DNA of 64,000 nt from Rhizobium rhizoryzae (lineage in GTDB: Bacteria; Pseudomonadota; Alphaproteobacteria; Rhizobiales; Rhizobiaceae), in the NCBI RefSeq assembly GCF_011046895.1, contig NZ_CP049250.1, positions 2,826,501-2,890,500 of the forward strand. The letters are read 5' to 3'. The notes under the pieces are model-generated. The model searched no databases. It saw nothing but the letters and a program-made list of their open reading frames with translations, and was not told the origin of the DNA. The translations under genes and the position numbers were made by a program. Positions 8,842 to 18,776 of this stretch are shown here, one piece after another; position 1 is the stretch's first letter, and the number at the start of each line of letters is the position of its first letter.

Positions 8842-9339
8842 ATGTCTCTTCCTGATAAAGCCTTCCCCGTTTCCTGGGACCAGTTCCACCGTGATGCCCG
8901 CGCGCTTGCATGGCGTCTGGCAGGATCAGGACAGGAGTTCCGCGCAATCGTCTGCATCACACGTGGTGGCCTCGTGCCCGCAGCGATCATTTCGCGCGAA
9001 CTGAACATCCGCCTGATTGATACCGTTTGCGTCGCCTCCTACCATGACTATGTCAATCAGGGCGAAATGAACCTGCTGAAAGGTATTGATGCCAGCCTGA
9101 TGGTCGATGGCGGCAAAGGCGTTCTCGTCGTGGACGACCTGACGGATACCGGCAAGACTGCCTCGGAGGTCCGCACCCTGATGCCGAATGCACACTTCGC
9201 CTGCGTTTATGCAAAGCCGAAGGGAGTGCCGACCGTCGATACCTTCATCACCGAAGTCAGCCAGGACACGTGGATTTACTTCCCTTGGGACATGGGCTTC
9301 ACTTATCAGGAGCCGATTGCCAAGGGGCACAAGGGCTGA
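8842..9339 (+). CDS. gpt: Xanthine-guanine phosphoribosyltransferase
   Basis: A 165-residue type I phosphoribosyltransferase. The PRPP-binding motif is [14 protein letters not shown] (near residue 95), and the fold start is [15 protein letters not shown]. The C-terminus ([11 protein letters not shown]) is the substrate hood of XGPRT. It salvages xanthine and guanine (and hypoxanthine more weakly) to nucleotides. I chose the ATG at 8842 ([14 protein letters not shown]), which matches the family N-terminus; the frame is open from 8776. It is followed directly by a terminator. Confidence 0.95.
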   Translation: MSLPDKAFPVSWDQFHRDARALAWRLAGSGQEFRAIVCITRGGLVPAAIISRELNIRLIDTVCVASYHDYVNQGEMNLLKGIDASLMVDGGKGVLVVDDLTDTGKTASEVRTLMPNAHFACVYAKPKGVPTVDTFITEVSQDTWIYFPWDMGFTYQEPIAKGHKG

Positions 9340-9355
9340 AAATCGACAGACTTTG

Positions 9356-9387
9356 CGACCCGGCATAGACCGGGTCGTCTTTTTCTT
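9356..9387 (+). terminator. Rho-independent terminator of gpt
   Basis: The stem is CGACCCGG / CCGGGTCG with a 6-nt loop, followed by TCTTTTTCTT. It starts 17 bases after the gpt stop. Confidence 0.9.
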
Positions 9388-9389
9388 AG

Positions 9390-9414
9390 GGAACGAATTC
9401 GTGACTGGTGCGTA
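9390..9414 (+). promoter_or_regulatory. Candidate EcfG (general stress sigma factor) promoter
   Basis: GGAAC, 16 bases, then CGTA. The alphaproteobacterial EcfG/RpoE2 consensus is GGAAC-N16/17-CGTT, so there is one mismatch. It sits directly after the gpt terminator and about 34 bp before the preferred start of the DUF2231 gene, which is good promoter geometry. Confidence 0.5.
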
Positions 9415-9447
9415 GTGGGCATGCGAGTCCCAGAACGAGTGCGCCCC

Positions 9448-9885
9448 ATGACCACGTCCCAGCGTTTGCCTCGGAGAGGCACCCGACTATCCAGTCTTTT
9501 TCTTCCCTTTCCGTTTGTCAGCTTCGTTCTGACGCTCTTTACCGACGTCTTGTTCTGGCGCACCGGCAACCTGATGTGGCAGAATTTTTCCGCGTGGTTG
9601 CTTCTGGCGGGGGCGATGTTTGGTGGCATCGCCATCGTTCTGGGTCTGATCGATTTTCTTCGTCCCTCCACGCGCTATCAAATGGGCGGAGGCGCCGCGG
9701 CGGTGGGATTTCTTATCATGTGGAGCCTCGGCATCCTCAATAATTTCGTCCATGCTGGCGATGGCTGGACAGCCGTGTTCCCAATGGGAATCATTCTCTC
9801 AGCGGTCACGGCTGTCGTGGCCCTGATCACGTTCGGGCTTGCAACGGCTCATCACAGCCGCAGGGAATGGAAGGTGATCGCATGA
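9448..9885 (+). CDS. DUF2231 family membrane protein
   Basis: A 145-residue integral membrane protein with four predicted helices (starting near FLPFPFVSFVLTLFTDVLF, LMWQNFSAWLLLAGAMFGG, AAVGFLIMWSLGILNNF and GIILSAVTAVVALITFGLA). The pattern, including HAGDGW before the last helix, fits DUF2231. The ATG at 9448 is preferred because a promoter-like sequence ends at 9414; in-frame GTG 9415 and ATG 9421 are alternatives. Its TGA overlaps the next ATG by 4 bp (ATGA), so translation with the sugar dehydrogenase gene is coupled. Confidence 0.85.
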   Translation: MTTSQRLPRRGTRLSSLFLPFPFVSFVLTLFTDVLFWRTGNLMWQNFSAWLLLAGAMFGGIAIVLGLIDFLRPSTRYQMGGGAAAVGFLIMWSLGILNNFVHAGDGWTAVFPMGIILSAVTAVVALITFGLATAHHSRREWKVIA

Positions 9886-11366
9886 TGCGCCCGCCATTTT
9901 CCAAGACGCTCCTTGCTGCTACGGCCTTGCTTGCGCTTGCTGCCTGTAGCGACGGTGACGATGCAAGTTTTGACGTATCACAGCAAATCGGGCCGAATCC
10001 TGTCCTGCCGGAACCGAGCCAATATCTTCTGCCGGATTTGAAAGTTGCATCCGTCATCGGCTGGAAGGACGGAGAAGCGCCGAAGGCACCAGATGGCTTC
10101 ACTGTCACCGCCTATGCCAAGGACCTTGCGAACCCGCGCACCGTGCATACTCTCCCCAATGGCGATGTACTGGTAGTTCAGAGCAAAGCGCCACCGGGTG
10201 AGCCAACCTCGAGACCGAAAGACTTCATACGCGGCTTCATCATGTCGATCGCCCATGGCGACACGGGTGGGCCAAAGAAGAAGAGCAATCTGATCACGCT
10301 CCTGCGCGATACCAATCGCGACGGCCAAGTGGACGAGCGGATCGATCTCCTGACCGATCTCAACTCCCCGTTCGGCGTGGCATGGTTCGACAACACCCTC
10401 TATGTTGCGACGACAGATGCAATCCTCGCCTATCCTTACCGACCGGGCGATACGCAAATCAGTACTACGCCGCGCGTGCTGACGCCGCTGCCGGGTGGTC
10501 CGATTGATCATCACTGGACTAAGGATCTAGCCGCCTCCCCGGACGGAAAATGGCTCTATGTGTCGGTCGGGTCCAATTCGAACATTGTTGAAAACGGCAT
10601 CGAAGCCGAGAAGGGCCGCGCCGCGATCTGGCAGGTGGACCGTCTAACCGGAGCAGCGCGTGTTTTTGCATCGGGCCTGCGCAACCCCAATGGGCTGAGC
10701 ATCAATCCGGCCAATGGCGAGTTATGGACCGTTGTCAACGAGCGGGATGAACTGGGGCCCAATCTGGTTCCGGACTACATGACGTCCGTCAAGGATGGCG
10801 GATTCTATGGCTGGCCTTGGAGTTACTACGGACAGCACGTCGACAAACGGGTTCACCCGCCGCGCCCGGACATGGTGAAGCAAGCCATAGCACCGGATTA
10901 CGCCCTCTCCAGCCACGTGGCGGCTCTTGGCCTGACATTCTCCATGGGTTCTGCTTTGCCTCCTCCGTACACCACTGGAGCATTCGTGGGAGAGCACGGA
11001 AGCTGGAACCGCGATCATTTCAACGGCTATAAAGTCGTGTACGTACCGTTCGAAAACGGGAAACCGAATGGCAAAGCCCAGGACTTCCTCACCGGGTTTC
11101 TGTCAGGGGATAATGCAAAAGGCAGGCCGGTGGGCGTGGGGATAGACGGGACCGGAGCGCTTCTGGTCGCCGATGATGCGGGTAACACGGTATGGCGTGT
11201 AGCAGCTTCCAACGGTGCCAAGACGGACCAACCGCTCGGGACAGACCAGATGCCTACCGGATCAACGGCGTCATCCCAGCAGGCGCCAGCAGCAGCCGGC
11301 TCCATCACCAACCCTCCGGCCCAGACCCAGATTGCACCCGCTACCGAACAACCGGTCCAAAGATAG
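9882..11366 (+). CDS. Sorbosone dehydrogenase-like (PQQ-type beta-propeller) lipoprotein
   Basis: A 494-residue exported protein. The signal ends in a lipobox (LLALAAC). The body is a soluble PQQ sugar dehydrogenase/L-sorbosone dehydrogenase beta-propeller: PDGFTVTAYAKDLANPR, LLRDTNRDGQVDERI, a H-H-W-T-K-D-L segment near residue 205, GLRNPNGLSINPANGELW, and GEHGSWNRDHFNGYKV near 375. The last ~55 residues are rich in Pro, Gln, Thr and Ala and look like an unstructured tail. Substrate and cofactor are not proven. The start overlaps the DUF2231 stop. Confidence 0.88.
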   Translation: MMRPPFSKTLLAATALLALAACSDGDDASFDVSQQIGPNPVLPEPSQYLLPDLKVASVIGWKDGEAPKAPDGFTVTAYAKDLANPRTVHTLPNGDVLVVQSKAPPGEPTSRPKDFIRGFIMSIAHGDTGGPKKKSNLITLLRDTNRDGQVDERIDLLTDLNSPFGVAWFDNTLYVATTDAILAYPYRPGDTQISTTPRVLTPLPGGPIDHHWTKDLAASPDGKWLYVSVGSNSNIVENGIEAEKGRAAIWQVDRLTGAARVFASGLRNPNGLSINPANGELWTVVNERDELGPNLVPDYMTSVKDGGFYGWPWSYYGQHVDKRVHPPRPDMVKQAIAPDYALSSHVAALGLTFSMGSALPPPYTTGAFVGEHGSWNRDHFNGYKVVYVPFENGKPNGKAQDFLTGFLSGDNAKGRPVGVGIDGTGALLVADDAGNTVWRVAASNGAKTDQPLGTDQMPTGSTASSQQAPAAAGSITNPPAQTQIAPATEQPVQR

Positions 11367-11419
11367 TGAATGAGGTGCCGAGAAGTATCGGCACCTCACG
11401 TTACGTCAGTATTTGTATC

Positions 11420-13318
11420 TCACGCAGCGGAACGATAGGCTTGTGCCGAACCGCTGACACGGAAGTGCGACAGCAGATCAGTCAATTGCCTGCTTTCGTT
11501 GGCGAGTACCTGACTGGAGGCAGTCGTCTCCTCGACCATGGCAGCGTTCTGCTGGGTCATCTGGTCCATGTGATTGACGGAAGTATTGATCTCTCCCAGG
11601 GCCGCCGACTGTTCCGTCGCTGCACGAGCGATCATGGAAACCTGTTCGTTGACGTGATGAACGAGATCCTCGATTTCCTTCAGCGCTTCGCCAGTAGAGA
11701 GCACCAGCTTCACCCCGCCCTGCACTTCCTGAGCAGAGTTGTTGATCAGGGATTTGATTTCCTTCGCGGCGTTCGCCGAACGTTGCGCGAGTTCACGGAC
11801 CTCCTGAGCAACAACGGCAAAACCGCGCCCCGCCTCACCGGCACGGGCTGCTTCCACACCGGCATTCAGCGCGAGCAGGTTCGTCTGGAAGGCGATCTCG
11901 TCGATAACCGAGATGATCTGGCTGATCTTCTGCGATGACTGCTCGATACGCTCCATCGCGTCGATTGCGTCGCGAACGATGCCGCCGGAACGACCTGCGC
12001 TTTCCTTCGTCGCGGCCACCATTCGGGTTGCCTCGTTTGCGCGCTGGGTAGAGGTCTTGACCGTGGTCGTGATTTCCTCAAGCGCTGCGGCGGTTTCTTC
12101 GAGAGCTGCGGCCTGCTGTTCCGTTCTGCGGGCTAGCTGGTTCGATGCGGCGGAAAGCTCGCCAGAGCTATCGGTGATCGTCCCGGCTGCCGCACGAACA
12201 TTGTCCATGGTCGACCTCAGCGAGGCCATCGTCGCATTGACGTTCGATTGGAGTTCGGCAAAGGCACCCTGGAAATGCCCCTGCATGTCCTGGGTCAGAT
12301 CCTGATCGGCAAGGGCAGCGATAACGCGACGGACCTCGTTGATGCCACGGTCAACATTCTCGACCAGTTCGTTGACACCAGAGGCGAAGCGCGTGAGGTC
12401 GGCATCTTCGTAGGTCTTGGTAATTCGCTGGCTGAAGTCGCCAGCGGCGGCGGCGGCAACAATGCCGCTGATCGATTGCTGCAAATCCTTGCTCTGGCGA
12501 TTGAGCGCCTGCTCCTGCGCCTCCATTTCGCGCATGTGCAATTCGTTGGCCCGGAAGATCTCCAGCGCTCTCGCCATTTCGCCGATTTCGTCTGCGCGGT
12601 CCGTATCAATCACCACATTGCGGACATTGCCGTTGGCCATTTCGGTCATGACCGCCGTCAAGCTGCGGATTGGCGCCGAGATGCCGCGTCGAGCCACCAG
12701 GAAGCTGATGGCGATACCGAGACCAATGCAGACGAGCGCAGTCGCCAGCAGGATCGTCATGGTCATGCGTGAGTCCGCCAGCGCATCGGCGCGTGCCGTT
12801 GCCAGAGTGTTGGAGGAATAGGTGCTGTAGACCTTTACTGCCGCAGTCACGGCCTTTTGCCCGTCGAGAGCCTTGTCGAGAGCCGCGCGCAGCACGGCGG
12901 GGTTCTTGCCTTGCTCCGAGCCCGCGATCTTCACCATCGCGCGGATGCTGTCGAAATAAGAGGCGAGTGATGTGCGAACATCTGCCAGCTGCTTCTGCTC
13001 TTCCGCGTCTGCGGTCGCTGCAATCTTCGGCAGACGGTCCAGCATTTCCTTTGCGCGCTTTTCAGTCTCGGCTGCGAAATCCGCTGCCTTTTCCGGCGCC
13101 ATGGCGAGCTGATAGGTCATGCGGCTGATGGCGATGATATCAACACGCAGATCCATTGCCTCGCGCGCAACCTCTTCACGGGCGCCTGTGTTTTTCAGCG
13201 AAGACCCCAGCACGCTCAGCCCCTGCGCACCCACACCAGCAATCACGACAGCAGACAGGCTCATCAGCGTCATGACGACGCCAACCTTTTTCAGGATTGA
13301 GAAATTCTTGATATTCAC
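11420..13318 (-). CDS. Methyl-accepting chemotaxis protein
   Basis: A 632-residue chemoreceptor. TM1 is at about residues 11-35, a periplasmic four-helix-type sensor follows to ~185, and TM2 is at ~188-208. HAMP domains follow at about 210-265 and 290-345, then the signalling domain at ~380-600. The hairpin tip is [20 protein letters not shown] with [19 protein letters not shown]. It senses an unknown ligand and signals to CheA/CheW; no CheR/CheB-binding pentapeptide is evident at the C-terminus. It is a lone gene, unlinked to a che cluster here. Confidence 0.95.
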   Translation of the reverse strand: MNIKNFSILKKVGVVMTLMSLSAVVIAGVGAQGLSVLGSSLKNTGAREEVAREAMDLRVDIIAISRMTYQLAMAPEKAADFAAETEKRAKEMLDRLPKIAATADAEEQKQLADVRTSLASYFDSIRAMVKIAGSEQGKNPAVLRAALDKALDGQKAVTAAVKVYSTYSSNTLATARADALADSRMTMTILLATALVCIGLGIAISFLVARRGISAPIRSLTAVMTEMANGNVRNVVIDTDRADEIGEMARALEIFRANELHMREMEAQEQALNRQSKDLQQSISGIVAAAAAGDFSQRITKTYEDADLTRFASGVNELVENVDRGINEVRRVIAALADQDLTQDMQGHFQGAFAELQSNVNATMASLRSTMDNVRAAAGTITDSSGELSAASNQLARRTEQQAAALEETAAALEEITTTVKTSTQRANEATRMVAATKESAGRSGGIVRDAIDAMERIEQSSQKISQIISVIDEIAFQTNLLALNAGVEAARAGEAGRGFAVVAQEVRELAQRSANAAKEIKSLINNSAQEVQGGVKLVLSTGEALKEIEDLVHHVNEQVSMIARAATEQSAALGEINTSVNHMDQMTQQNAAMVEETTASSQVLANESRQLTDLLSHFRVSGSAQAYRSAA

Positions 13319-13547
13319 GAGAGACCCCCGACGGCAGACAGACGCGTCAGCAGGCGCGTCTATTCGAATTTTCCGAAAATCTAATCCAGGAAAGTTAAAA
13401 TTGTGCGGTTGTCAGTTTTCCCGCCATTTTCAAGGGCATGTATCGGTCAAGTGATTTTTCGCCTTACGGTGCAGCTTTTGCACTTCCGCCTGCAAGTTGT
13501 TGACTTCACTAAGTGATTCGCTTGTCCCCAGTTTCCACAGGCAAGCA

Positions 13548-13563
13548 CCACAATATCTTGTGG
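13548..13563. promoter_or_regulatory. Distal NrdR-like box
   Basis: CCACAATATCTTGTGG is a near-perfect palindrome matching 13 of 16 positions of the NrdR box consensus ACACWATATATWGTGT. It lies about 410 bp before nrdJ and about 230 bp from the MCP start. No second box 31 bp away was found beside it. Confidence 0.5.
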
Positions 13564-13791
13564 TTAAAAATCCATTGCGAACGAGACCTTGACGGAATCA
13601 CACATTCGAACAAGATAGCGTCTATGTTGCGGCGGCGACTGAACCGGGCATGACGAGGCCGGTTCTAACAGAACGAAACCCTGTATCCTGCAGGCATGAA
13701 ACGGGCAAAACATCACTGTTTTCCCCGGCAGGATTTTTGTGCCGTTTCGTCTGATTTCTTCCGTGACATGGGGTGGTGGAAAACTGCTTTT

Positions 13792-13838
13792 ACGCTATAT
13801 TTAGTGTTTGCAGCCAAACTCGCCACAAGATACAGGTC
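13792..13838 (+). promoter_or_regulatory. Pair of NrdR-like boxes over the nrdJ promoter
   Basis: Box 1 (ACGCTATATTTAGTGT, 13792-13807) contains a CTATAT -10-like hexamer at 13795-13800. Box 2 (CCACAAGATACAGGTC, 13823-13838) is weaker, about 11 of 16 positions. The starts are 31 bp apart, about three helical turns, the spacing known for NrdR operators. Repression of nrdJ by NrdR is inferred. The rest of the 639-bp gap (13319-13957) also holds a stem (GAAACGG 13698-13704 with CCGTTTC 13742-13748). I saw no cobalamin riboswitch. Confidence 0.65.
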
Positions 13839-13957
13839 GACCATCTACGGATGATTTACCATTCGGACTGAGATAGGGCACGGCTGCCGGTGTTGACCCA
13901 ACGGCTGCCGCAGGGACTTTCTGCGCCTGAGCGGGGCGCATAACAAGGACGAGAGAC

Positions 13958-16900
13958 ATGCGCATTGAACGTCGTTTCACGAAGCCAGGCGTTGGCGCCT
14001 ATGCGGAAATCGAATTCCGCAAGGCCACGAGTGAGATCCGCAATCCGGACGGTTCCATCGTGTTCCGTCTTGCGGATATTGATGTGCCCGCACAGTTCAG
14101 CCAGGTTGCGACAGACGTTCTGGCGCAGAAGTATTTCCGCAAGGCCGGCGTGCCGAAGATCCTCAAGAAGGTTGAAGAGAATGACGTTCCTTCCTTCCTT
14201 TGGCGTTCGGTGGCGGACGAAAAGGCGCTGAAGGAACTGCCGGAAGGCGAACGTTACGGTTCTGAAGTCGATGCGCGCCAAGTCTTCGACCGCCTTGCAG
14301 GCACCTGGACTTACTGGGGCTGGAAGGGCGGCTATTTCTCGTCTGAAGAAGATGCAGCGGCATTCCGTGATGAACTGGCCTACATGCTGGCCACGCAGCG
14401 CGTCGCCCCCAACTCCCCGCAATGGTTCAACACCGGCCTGCACTGGGCCTATGGCATCGATGGTCCGGGTCAAGGCCACTTTTATGTCGATCCCTTCACA
14501 GGCAAGCTGACGAAGTCGAAGTCGTCCTACGAACACCCGCAGCCGCATGCCTGCTTCATCCAGTCCGTTGAGGACGATCTCGTCAACGAAGGCGGCATCA
14601 TGGACCTGTGGGTTCGTGAAGCACGCCTGTTCAAGTATGGCTCCGGCACCGGTTCCAACTTCTCCTATCTGCGTGGCGAAGGCGAAAAGCTTTCGGGCGG
14701 CGGCCGCTCGTCCGGCCTCATGAGCTTCCTTAAGATCGGTGACCGTGCGGCGGGTGCCATCAAGTCCGGCGGCACGACACGCCGCGCGGCCAAGATGGTG
14801 GTTGTTGACATCGATCATCCGGATATCGAGGAATACATCGACTGGAAGGTGAAGGAAGAGCAGAAGGTTGCGGCGCTCGTGACCGGCTCCAAGGTCGTCT
14901 CCAAGCACCTGAAGGCCATCATGAAGGCCTGCGTGAATTGTGAGGCTGACGGCGACGATTGCTTCGACCCGACCAAGAACCCTGCCCTGAAGCGCGAAAT
15001 CCGCGCTGCCAAGAAGGATCAGGTTCCGGAAAACTACGTCAAGCGCGTCATCCAGTTCGCACGCCAAGGTTACAAGGATCTTGAGTTCAAGACCTATGAC
15101 ACGGACTGGGATTCGGAAGCCTATCTGACGGTTGCGGGCCAGAACTCCAACAACTCCGTTTCGCTGAAGGATGACTTCCTGCGCGCTGTTGAAAACGACG
15201 GCACCTGGAACCTCACCGCCCGCAAGGACGGCAAGGTCATGAAGACGCTGAAGGCGCGTGATCTGTGGGAGAAGATTTCCTACGCGGCTTGGGCGTCTGC
15301 CGATCCGGGCCTGCACTTCAACACCACCATGAACGACTGGCACACCTGCCCGGCGGCTGGCCCGATCCGCGCATCCAACCCGTGCTCGGAATACATGTTC
15401 CTGGATGATACGGCGTGCAACCTCGCCTCTCTGAACCTGCTGCAGTTCAAGGATGCCAAGACAAAGCGCATCAACATCGCGGACTACGAACATTCCTGCC
15501 GCCTATGGACGGTGGTTCTCGAAATCTCCGTGATGATGGCGCAGTTCCCGTCGCGTCAGATTGCAGAACTTTCCTACCAGTACCGCACGCTGGGCCTCGG
15601 TTACGCAAACATCGGCGGTCTGCTGATGTCTTCCGGCATTCCGTATGACTCGGCTGAAGGCCGTGCCATTGCCGGTTCGCTGACCGCGATCATGACCGGT
15701 GTTGCCTATGCGACGTCCGCCGAAATCGCCTCCGAACTCGGCCCCTTCCCCGGCTTTGCTCCGAACCGCGAAAACATGCTGCGCGTCATGCGCAACCATC
15801 GTCGTGCGGCCTATGGCGAAGCAACCGGCTATGAGGGCCTGTCCGTCAACCCGGTTCCGCTGACCCATTCGGAAAATCCGGATCAGGATCTGGTTGCCCA
15901 TGCCAAGGCTGCCTGGGACAAGGCGCTGGAGCTTGGTGAAAAGCACGGCTACCGCAATGCCCAGACGACCGTCATCGCGCCGACCGGCACGATTGGCCTC
16001 GTCATGGATTGCGATACGACCGGTATCGAGCCGGACTTTGCTCTGGTGAAGTTCAAGAAGCTGGCCGGTGGCGGCTACTTCAAGATCATCAACGGTGCCG
16101 TTCCGGAAGCTCTGCGCACGCTGGGTTACTCGGAAAGCCAGATTGCCGAAATCGAAGCCTATGCAGTTGGCCACGGCAACCTCAACCAGGCGCCGGGCGT
16201 CAACCCTTCGACGCTGCGTGCCAAGGGCTTCACCGATGAGAAGATCGAAGCCGTCAACGGTGCGCTGAAGGCTGCCTTCGACATCAAGTTCGTCTTCAAC
16301 CAGTGGACGCTCGGTGCGGACTTCCTCAAGGACACCCTCAAGGTTTCCGATGAGCAGCTTTCCGACATGAGCTTCAACCTTCTGGAGCATCTCGGCTTTG
16401 CGAAGAAGGACATCGAAGCGGCAAACGTGCATGTTTGCGGCGCAATGACGCTGGAAGGCGCACCGTTCCTGAAGGCAGAGCATCTGCCGGTGTTCGATTG
16501 CGCCAATCCTTGCGGCAAGATCGGCAAGCGTTACCTCTCCGTGGAATCCCACATCCGCATGATGGCGGCTGCACAGCCCTTCATTTCCGGGGCGATTTCC
16601 AAGACGATCAACATGCCGAACGAGGCAACCGTCGAGGATTGCGGTAGCGCCTACATGCTCTCCTGGAAGCTGGCGCTGAAGGCCAACGCGCTGTATCGCG
16701 ATGGTTCCAAGCTGTCCCAGCCGCTCAACGCCTCGCTGATCGAAGACGAGGATGATGAGGATGCAGTCGAAGACTTCATCCAGGCACCGGCAGCGGCGCA
16801 GGCCGTTCAGGTGACCGAGAAGATCATCGAGCGCGTTATCGAACGTGTCACCCGCGAGCGTGAGAAGCTGCCGAACCGCCGTCAGGGTTACACCCAGAAG

Positions 16901-17773
16901 GCCAATGTCGGCGGACACAAGGTGTATCTGCGCACCGGCGAATTCGGTGACGGTCGCATCGGCGAAATCTTCATCGATATGCACAAGGAAGGCGCTGCTT
17001 TCCGTGCGATGATGAACAACTTTGCCATCGCAATCTCGCTGGGTCTGCAGTACGGCGTGCCGCTGGAAGAATATGTGGAGGCCTTCACCTTCACCAAGTT
17101 CGAACCGGCTGGCATCGTGACCGGCAACGACGCGATCAAGAACGCCACGTCGATCCTCGACTACGTGTTCCGCGAACTCGCCGTGTCCTATCTTGGCCGT
17201 CACGATCTGGCGCATGTCGATACGTCGGACTTCTCCAACACCGCACTCGGCAAAGGCATTCAGGAAGGCAAGACCAACCTCGTTTCCACCGGCTGGACCC
17301 GTGGCCACAAGCCAACGCTGGTTTCCAGCAGCAGCCTGGACCGCGCTGGTTCGGAACCGAAGGGTTCTGCCACTGCGGCACCGGCCAAGGCTTCCGGCGC
17401 TGGCAACGTAACCGCCTTTGCAGGCTCTGCCGCCCGCAAGCTGGAAGCAACGGTTGCCATCTCGACCTCGGAAGTCGTTTCCTTCAAGCGCGATTATGAA
17501 GAGCGCGCCAAGGAACTGGCGGAAGAGATTGCCGAGGAAGCGGTGGCCGATGAAGGCCAGCAGGCTGCGACCGCCCTCTTCTCCGACAAGGCAGCCGCCG
17601 ACGCGGCAACAGCCAAAACGGAAGCGAAGAAGGTGGAAGCCGAACGCCGTATGCGCTCCATCGCACAGGGCTATACCGGCAACATGTGCACCGAGTGCCA
17701 GAACTTCACCATGGTGCGCAACGGCACCTGCGAGAAGTGCGACACGTGCGGCGCCACGAGCGGTTGCTCTTGA
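13958..17773 (+). CDS. nrdJ: Vitamin B12-dependent (class II) ribonucleotide reductase
   Basis: A 1271-residue adenosylcobalamin-dependent ribonucleotide reductase that makes dNTPs irrespective of oxygen. Visible landmarks are [13 protein letters not shown] near residue 229, [19 protein letters not shown] near 475 (catalytic region), [15 protein letters not shown] near 675, and the C-terminal zinc/redox tail MCTECQNF...[13 protein letters not shown]. The region ~1100-1235 is low-complexity and rich in Ala, Glu and Lys before the cysteine tail. The length fits the large rhizobial NrdJ. Rhizobia rely on this enzyme and hence on cobalamin. Candidate NrdR sites lie upstream and a terminator follows. 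Confidence 0.97.
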   Translation: MRIERRFTKPGVGAYAEIEFRKATSEIRNPDGSIVFRLADIDVPAQFSQVATDVLAQKYFRKAGVPKILKKVEENDVPSFLWRSVADEKALKELPEGERYGSEVDARQVFDRLAGTWTYWGWKGGYFSSEEDAAAFRDELAYMLATQRVAPNSPQWFNTGLHWAYGIDGPGQGHFYVDPFTGKLTKSKSSYEHPQPHACFIQSVEDDLVNEGGIMDLWVREARLFKYGSGTGSNFSYLRGEGEKLSGGGRSSGLMSFLKIGDRAAGAIKSGGTTRRAAKMVVVDIDHPDIEEYIDWKVKEEQKVAALVTGSKVVSKHLKAIMKACVNCEADGDDCFDPTKNPALKREIRAAKKDQVPENYVKRVIQFARQGYKDLEFKTYDTDWDSEAYLTVAGQNSNNSVSLKDDFLRAVENDGTWNLTARKDGKVMKTLKARDLWEKISYAAWASADPGLHFNTTMNDWHTCPAAGPIRASNPCSEYMFLDDTACNLASLNLLQFKDAKTKRINIADYEHSCRLWTVVLEISVMMAQFPSRQIAELSYQYRTLGLGYANIGGLLMSSGIPYDSAEGRAIAGSLTAIMTGVAYATSAEIASELGPFPGFAPNRENMLRVMRNHRRAAYGEATGYEGLSVNPVPLTHSENPDQDLVAHAKAAWDKALELGEKHGYRNAQTTVIAPTGTIGLVMDCDTTGIEPDFALVKFKKLAGGGYFKIINGAVPEALRTLGYSESQIAEIEAYAVGHGNLNQAPGVNPSTLRAKGFTDEKIEAVNGALKAAFDIKFVFNQWTLGADFLKDTLKVSDEQLSDMSFNLLEHLGFAKKDIEAANVHVCGAMTLEGAPFLKAEHLPVFDCANPCGKIGKRYLSVESHIRMMAAAQPFISGAISKTINMPNEATVEDCGSAYMLSWKLALKANALYRDGSKLSQPLNASLIEDEDDEDAVEDFIQAPAAAQAVQVTEKIIERVIERVTREREKLPNRRQGYTQKANVGGHKVYLRTGEFGDGRIGEIFIDMHKEGAAFRAMMNNFAIAISLGLQYGVPLEEYVEAFTFTKFEPAGIVTGNDAIKNATSILDYVFRELAVSYLGRHDLAHVDTSDFSNTALGKGIQEGKTNLVSTGWTRGHKPTLVSSSSLDRAGSEPKGSATAAPAKASGAGNVTAFAGSAARKLEATVAISTSEVVSFKRDYEERAKELAEEIAEEAVADEGQQAATALFSDKAAADAATAKTEAKKVEAERRMRSIAQGYTGNMCTECQNFTMVRNGTCEKCDTCGATSGCS

Positions 17774-17801
17774 TAGTTGCATTCAGTTGCGGTAGCAATA
17801 G

Positions 17802-17830
17802 CGGCTCGGAGGCAACTCCGGGCCGTTTTT
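17802..17830 (+). terminator. Rho-independent terminator of nrdJ
   Basis: The stem CGGCTCGGAG / CTCCGGGCCG contains one G-U pair and has a GCAA tetraloop, followed by TTTTT. It begins 28 bases after the stop. Confidence 0.9.
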
Positions 17831-17850
17831 ATTTAGTAAAAAAACAAGAT

Positions 17851-17865
17851 CGAGCTTCTCGCTCG
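17851..17865. promoter_or_regulatory. Possible operator dyad before the BrnT toxin gene
   Basis: CGAGC-TTCTC-GCTCG is a perfect 5-bp inverted repeat 46 bp before the toxin start. Toxin-antitoxin operons are usually autoregulated through such sites. Confidence 0.35.
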
Positions 17866-17910
17866 CGCATATTTTCAGTTTAAATTTCTACTGGCAGCCC
17901 GTAGTTACTA

Positions 17911-18183
17911 ATGCTATATTTTGAATGGGATGATGCAAAAGCCGCAAGCAATCTCGCCAAGCACAGAGTGAGCTTCACTGATGCATGTCAGGATTTCAAC
18001 GATCCATGGGCCGTTGAAAAGGAAGAGCGGTCACTGAACTACGGGGAAGTCCGGCGGCGAATTGTTGGTATTGGCAACCGTATTTTTCTTACAGTCGTTT
18101 ATACGGAATGTGACGAAATTATACGCCTTGTTTCTGCACGACGATCGACACGGGCAGAGCGCCGGGAGTACGAAAATGGCTAA
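17911..18183 (+). CDS. BrnT-family toxin
   Basis: A 90-residue protein closely following the BrnT pattern: N-terminal FEWDDAKAASNLAKHRVSF, a central FNDPWAV, and the C-terminus RLVSARRSTRAERREYENG with its conserved basic run. BrnT has a RelE-like fold and acts as a ribonuclease toxin that stops translation. The next gene starts 8 bp before this stop, so the two are coupled. The upstream ribosome binding site is poor. Confidence 0.9.
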   Translation: MLYFEWDDAKAASNLAKHRVSFTDACQDFNDPWAVEKEERSLNYGEVRRRIVGIGNRIFLTVVYTECDEIIRLVSARRSTRAERREYENG

Positions 18184-18511
18184 CGATAAACGGGATCAAA
18201 CCGACTGGGCTTACCTAGCGGCCATGACCGACGAGGAAGCGGAAGCCAATGCGCTTGCCGACCCCGATAATCCGCCGATGACGCAAGAAGAGTTGCGGGC
18301 CGCGCAGCGCAGGCCGCAGGTGAAAGTCATGCGGCGCGCATTGAGGCTTACCCAGGAAGAATTTGCCGAACGCTATCAGATCCCGCTGGGCACATTGCGG
18401 GATTGGGAACAGGGCCGCTCAGTGCCAGACCAGACGGCGCAGGCCTATTTGAGGGTCATCGCGAAAAATCCGGTCGGTACTGCAGAGGCGCTGGCTAAGA
18501 GTGCTGTGTAA
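18176..18511 (+). CDS. Helix-turn-helix (XRE-type) antitoxin
   Basis: A 111-residue protein. Residues ~57-95 form an HTH: R-R-A-L-R-L-T-Q-E-E-F-A-E-R-Y, then GTLRDWEQGRSVPDQTAQAY. The first ~50 residues are acidic (MTDEEAEANALADPDNPP), the likely toxin-binding part. It overlaps the BrnT gene by 8 bp. The classical BrnA antitoxin has a ribbon-helix-helix fold; this partner is of the XRE type instead. Neutralisation of the toxin and autorepression are inferred from the arrangement. Confidence 0.85.
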   Translation: MANDKRDQTDWAYLAAMTDEEAEANALADPDNPPMTQEELRAAQRRPQVKVMRRALRLTQEEFAERYQIPLGTLRDWEQGRSVPDQTAQAYLRVIAKNPVGTAEALAKSAV

Positions 18512-18540
18512 GTCGCTCCGCAAGACACGCGACGTGCCGC

Positions 18541-18725
18541 TTCACCCCCCTCTGTCCTGCCGGACATCTCCCCCTCAAGGGGGGAGATCGATTCGCGGCG
18601 AAGCCCAACGCACTCTTCTGGTTATCCGCAAGAGGCAATCTCCAGTTTACGCGACTGCCGAGCGGTAACGTCTGGCCGATCTCCCCCCTTGAGGGGAAGA
18701 TGTCCGGCAGGACAGAGGGGGGTGA
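18541..18725. repeat. Large rhizobial intergenic palindrome (RIME-like)
   Basis: Two ~48-bp arms in inverted orientation (18541-18589 and 18678-18725) share the core CTGTCCTGCCGGACATCT and an inner pyrimidine/purine palindrome (TCCCCCTCAAGGGGGGA). About 88 bp separate them. The layout and core match the Rhizobium-specific intergenic mosaic elements known from Rhizobiaceae genomes. It sits between the antitoxin gene and a convergent small membrane protein gene. Confidence 0.8.
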
Positions 18726-18776
18726 GCCACGGATACAAGTTTGCGTTCTGCAACTGAACTGTCCGCCTCAGCATGA

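Noticed and set aside
13319-13957. Cobalamin riboswitch before nrdJ
   Set aside because: Expected for a B12-dependent enzyme, but no B12-box-like sequence was found; NrdR-like boxes explain the region better.
13856-17782. Two very long minus-strand frames (545 and 759 codons) opposite nrdJ
   Set aside because: They mirror the strongly biased codons of nrdJ, have no start signals or recognisable domains, and nrdJ is certain.
18541-18725. CRISPR array or insertion sequence ends
   Set aside because: Only two inverted arms, no spacers and no transposase; the layout fits a RIME-like palindrome.
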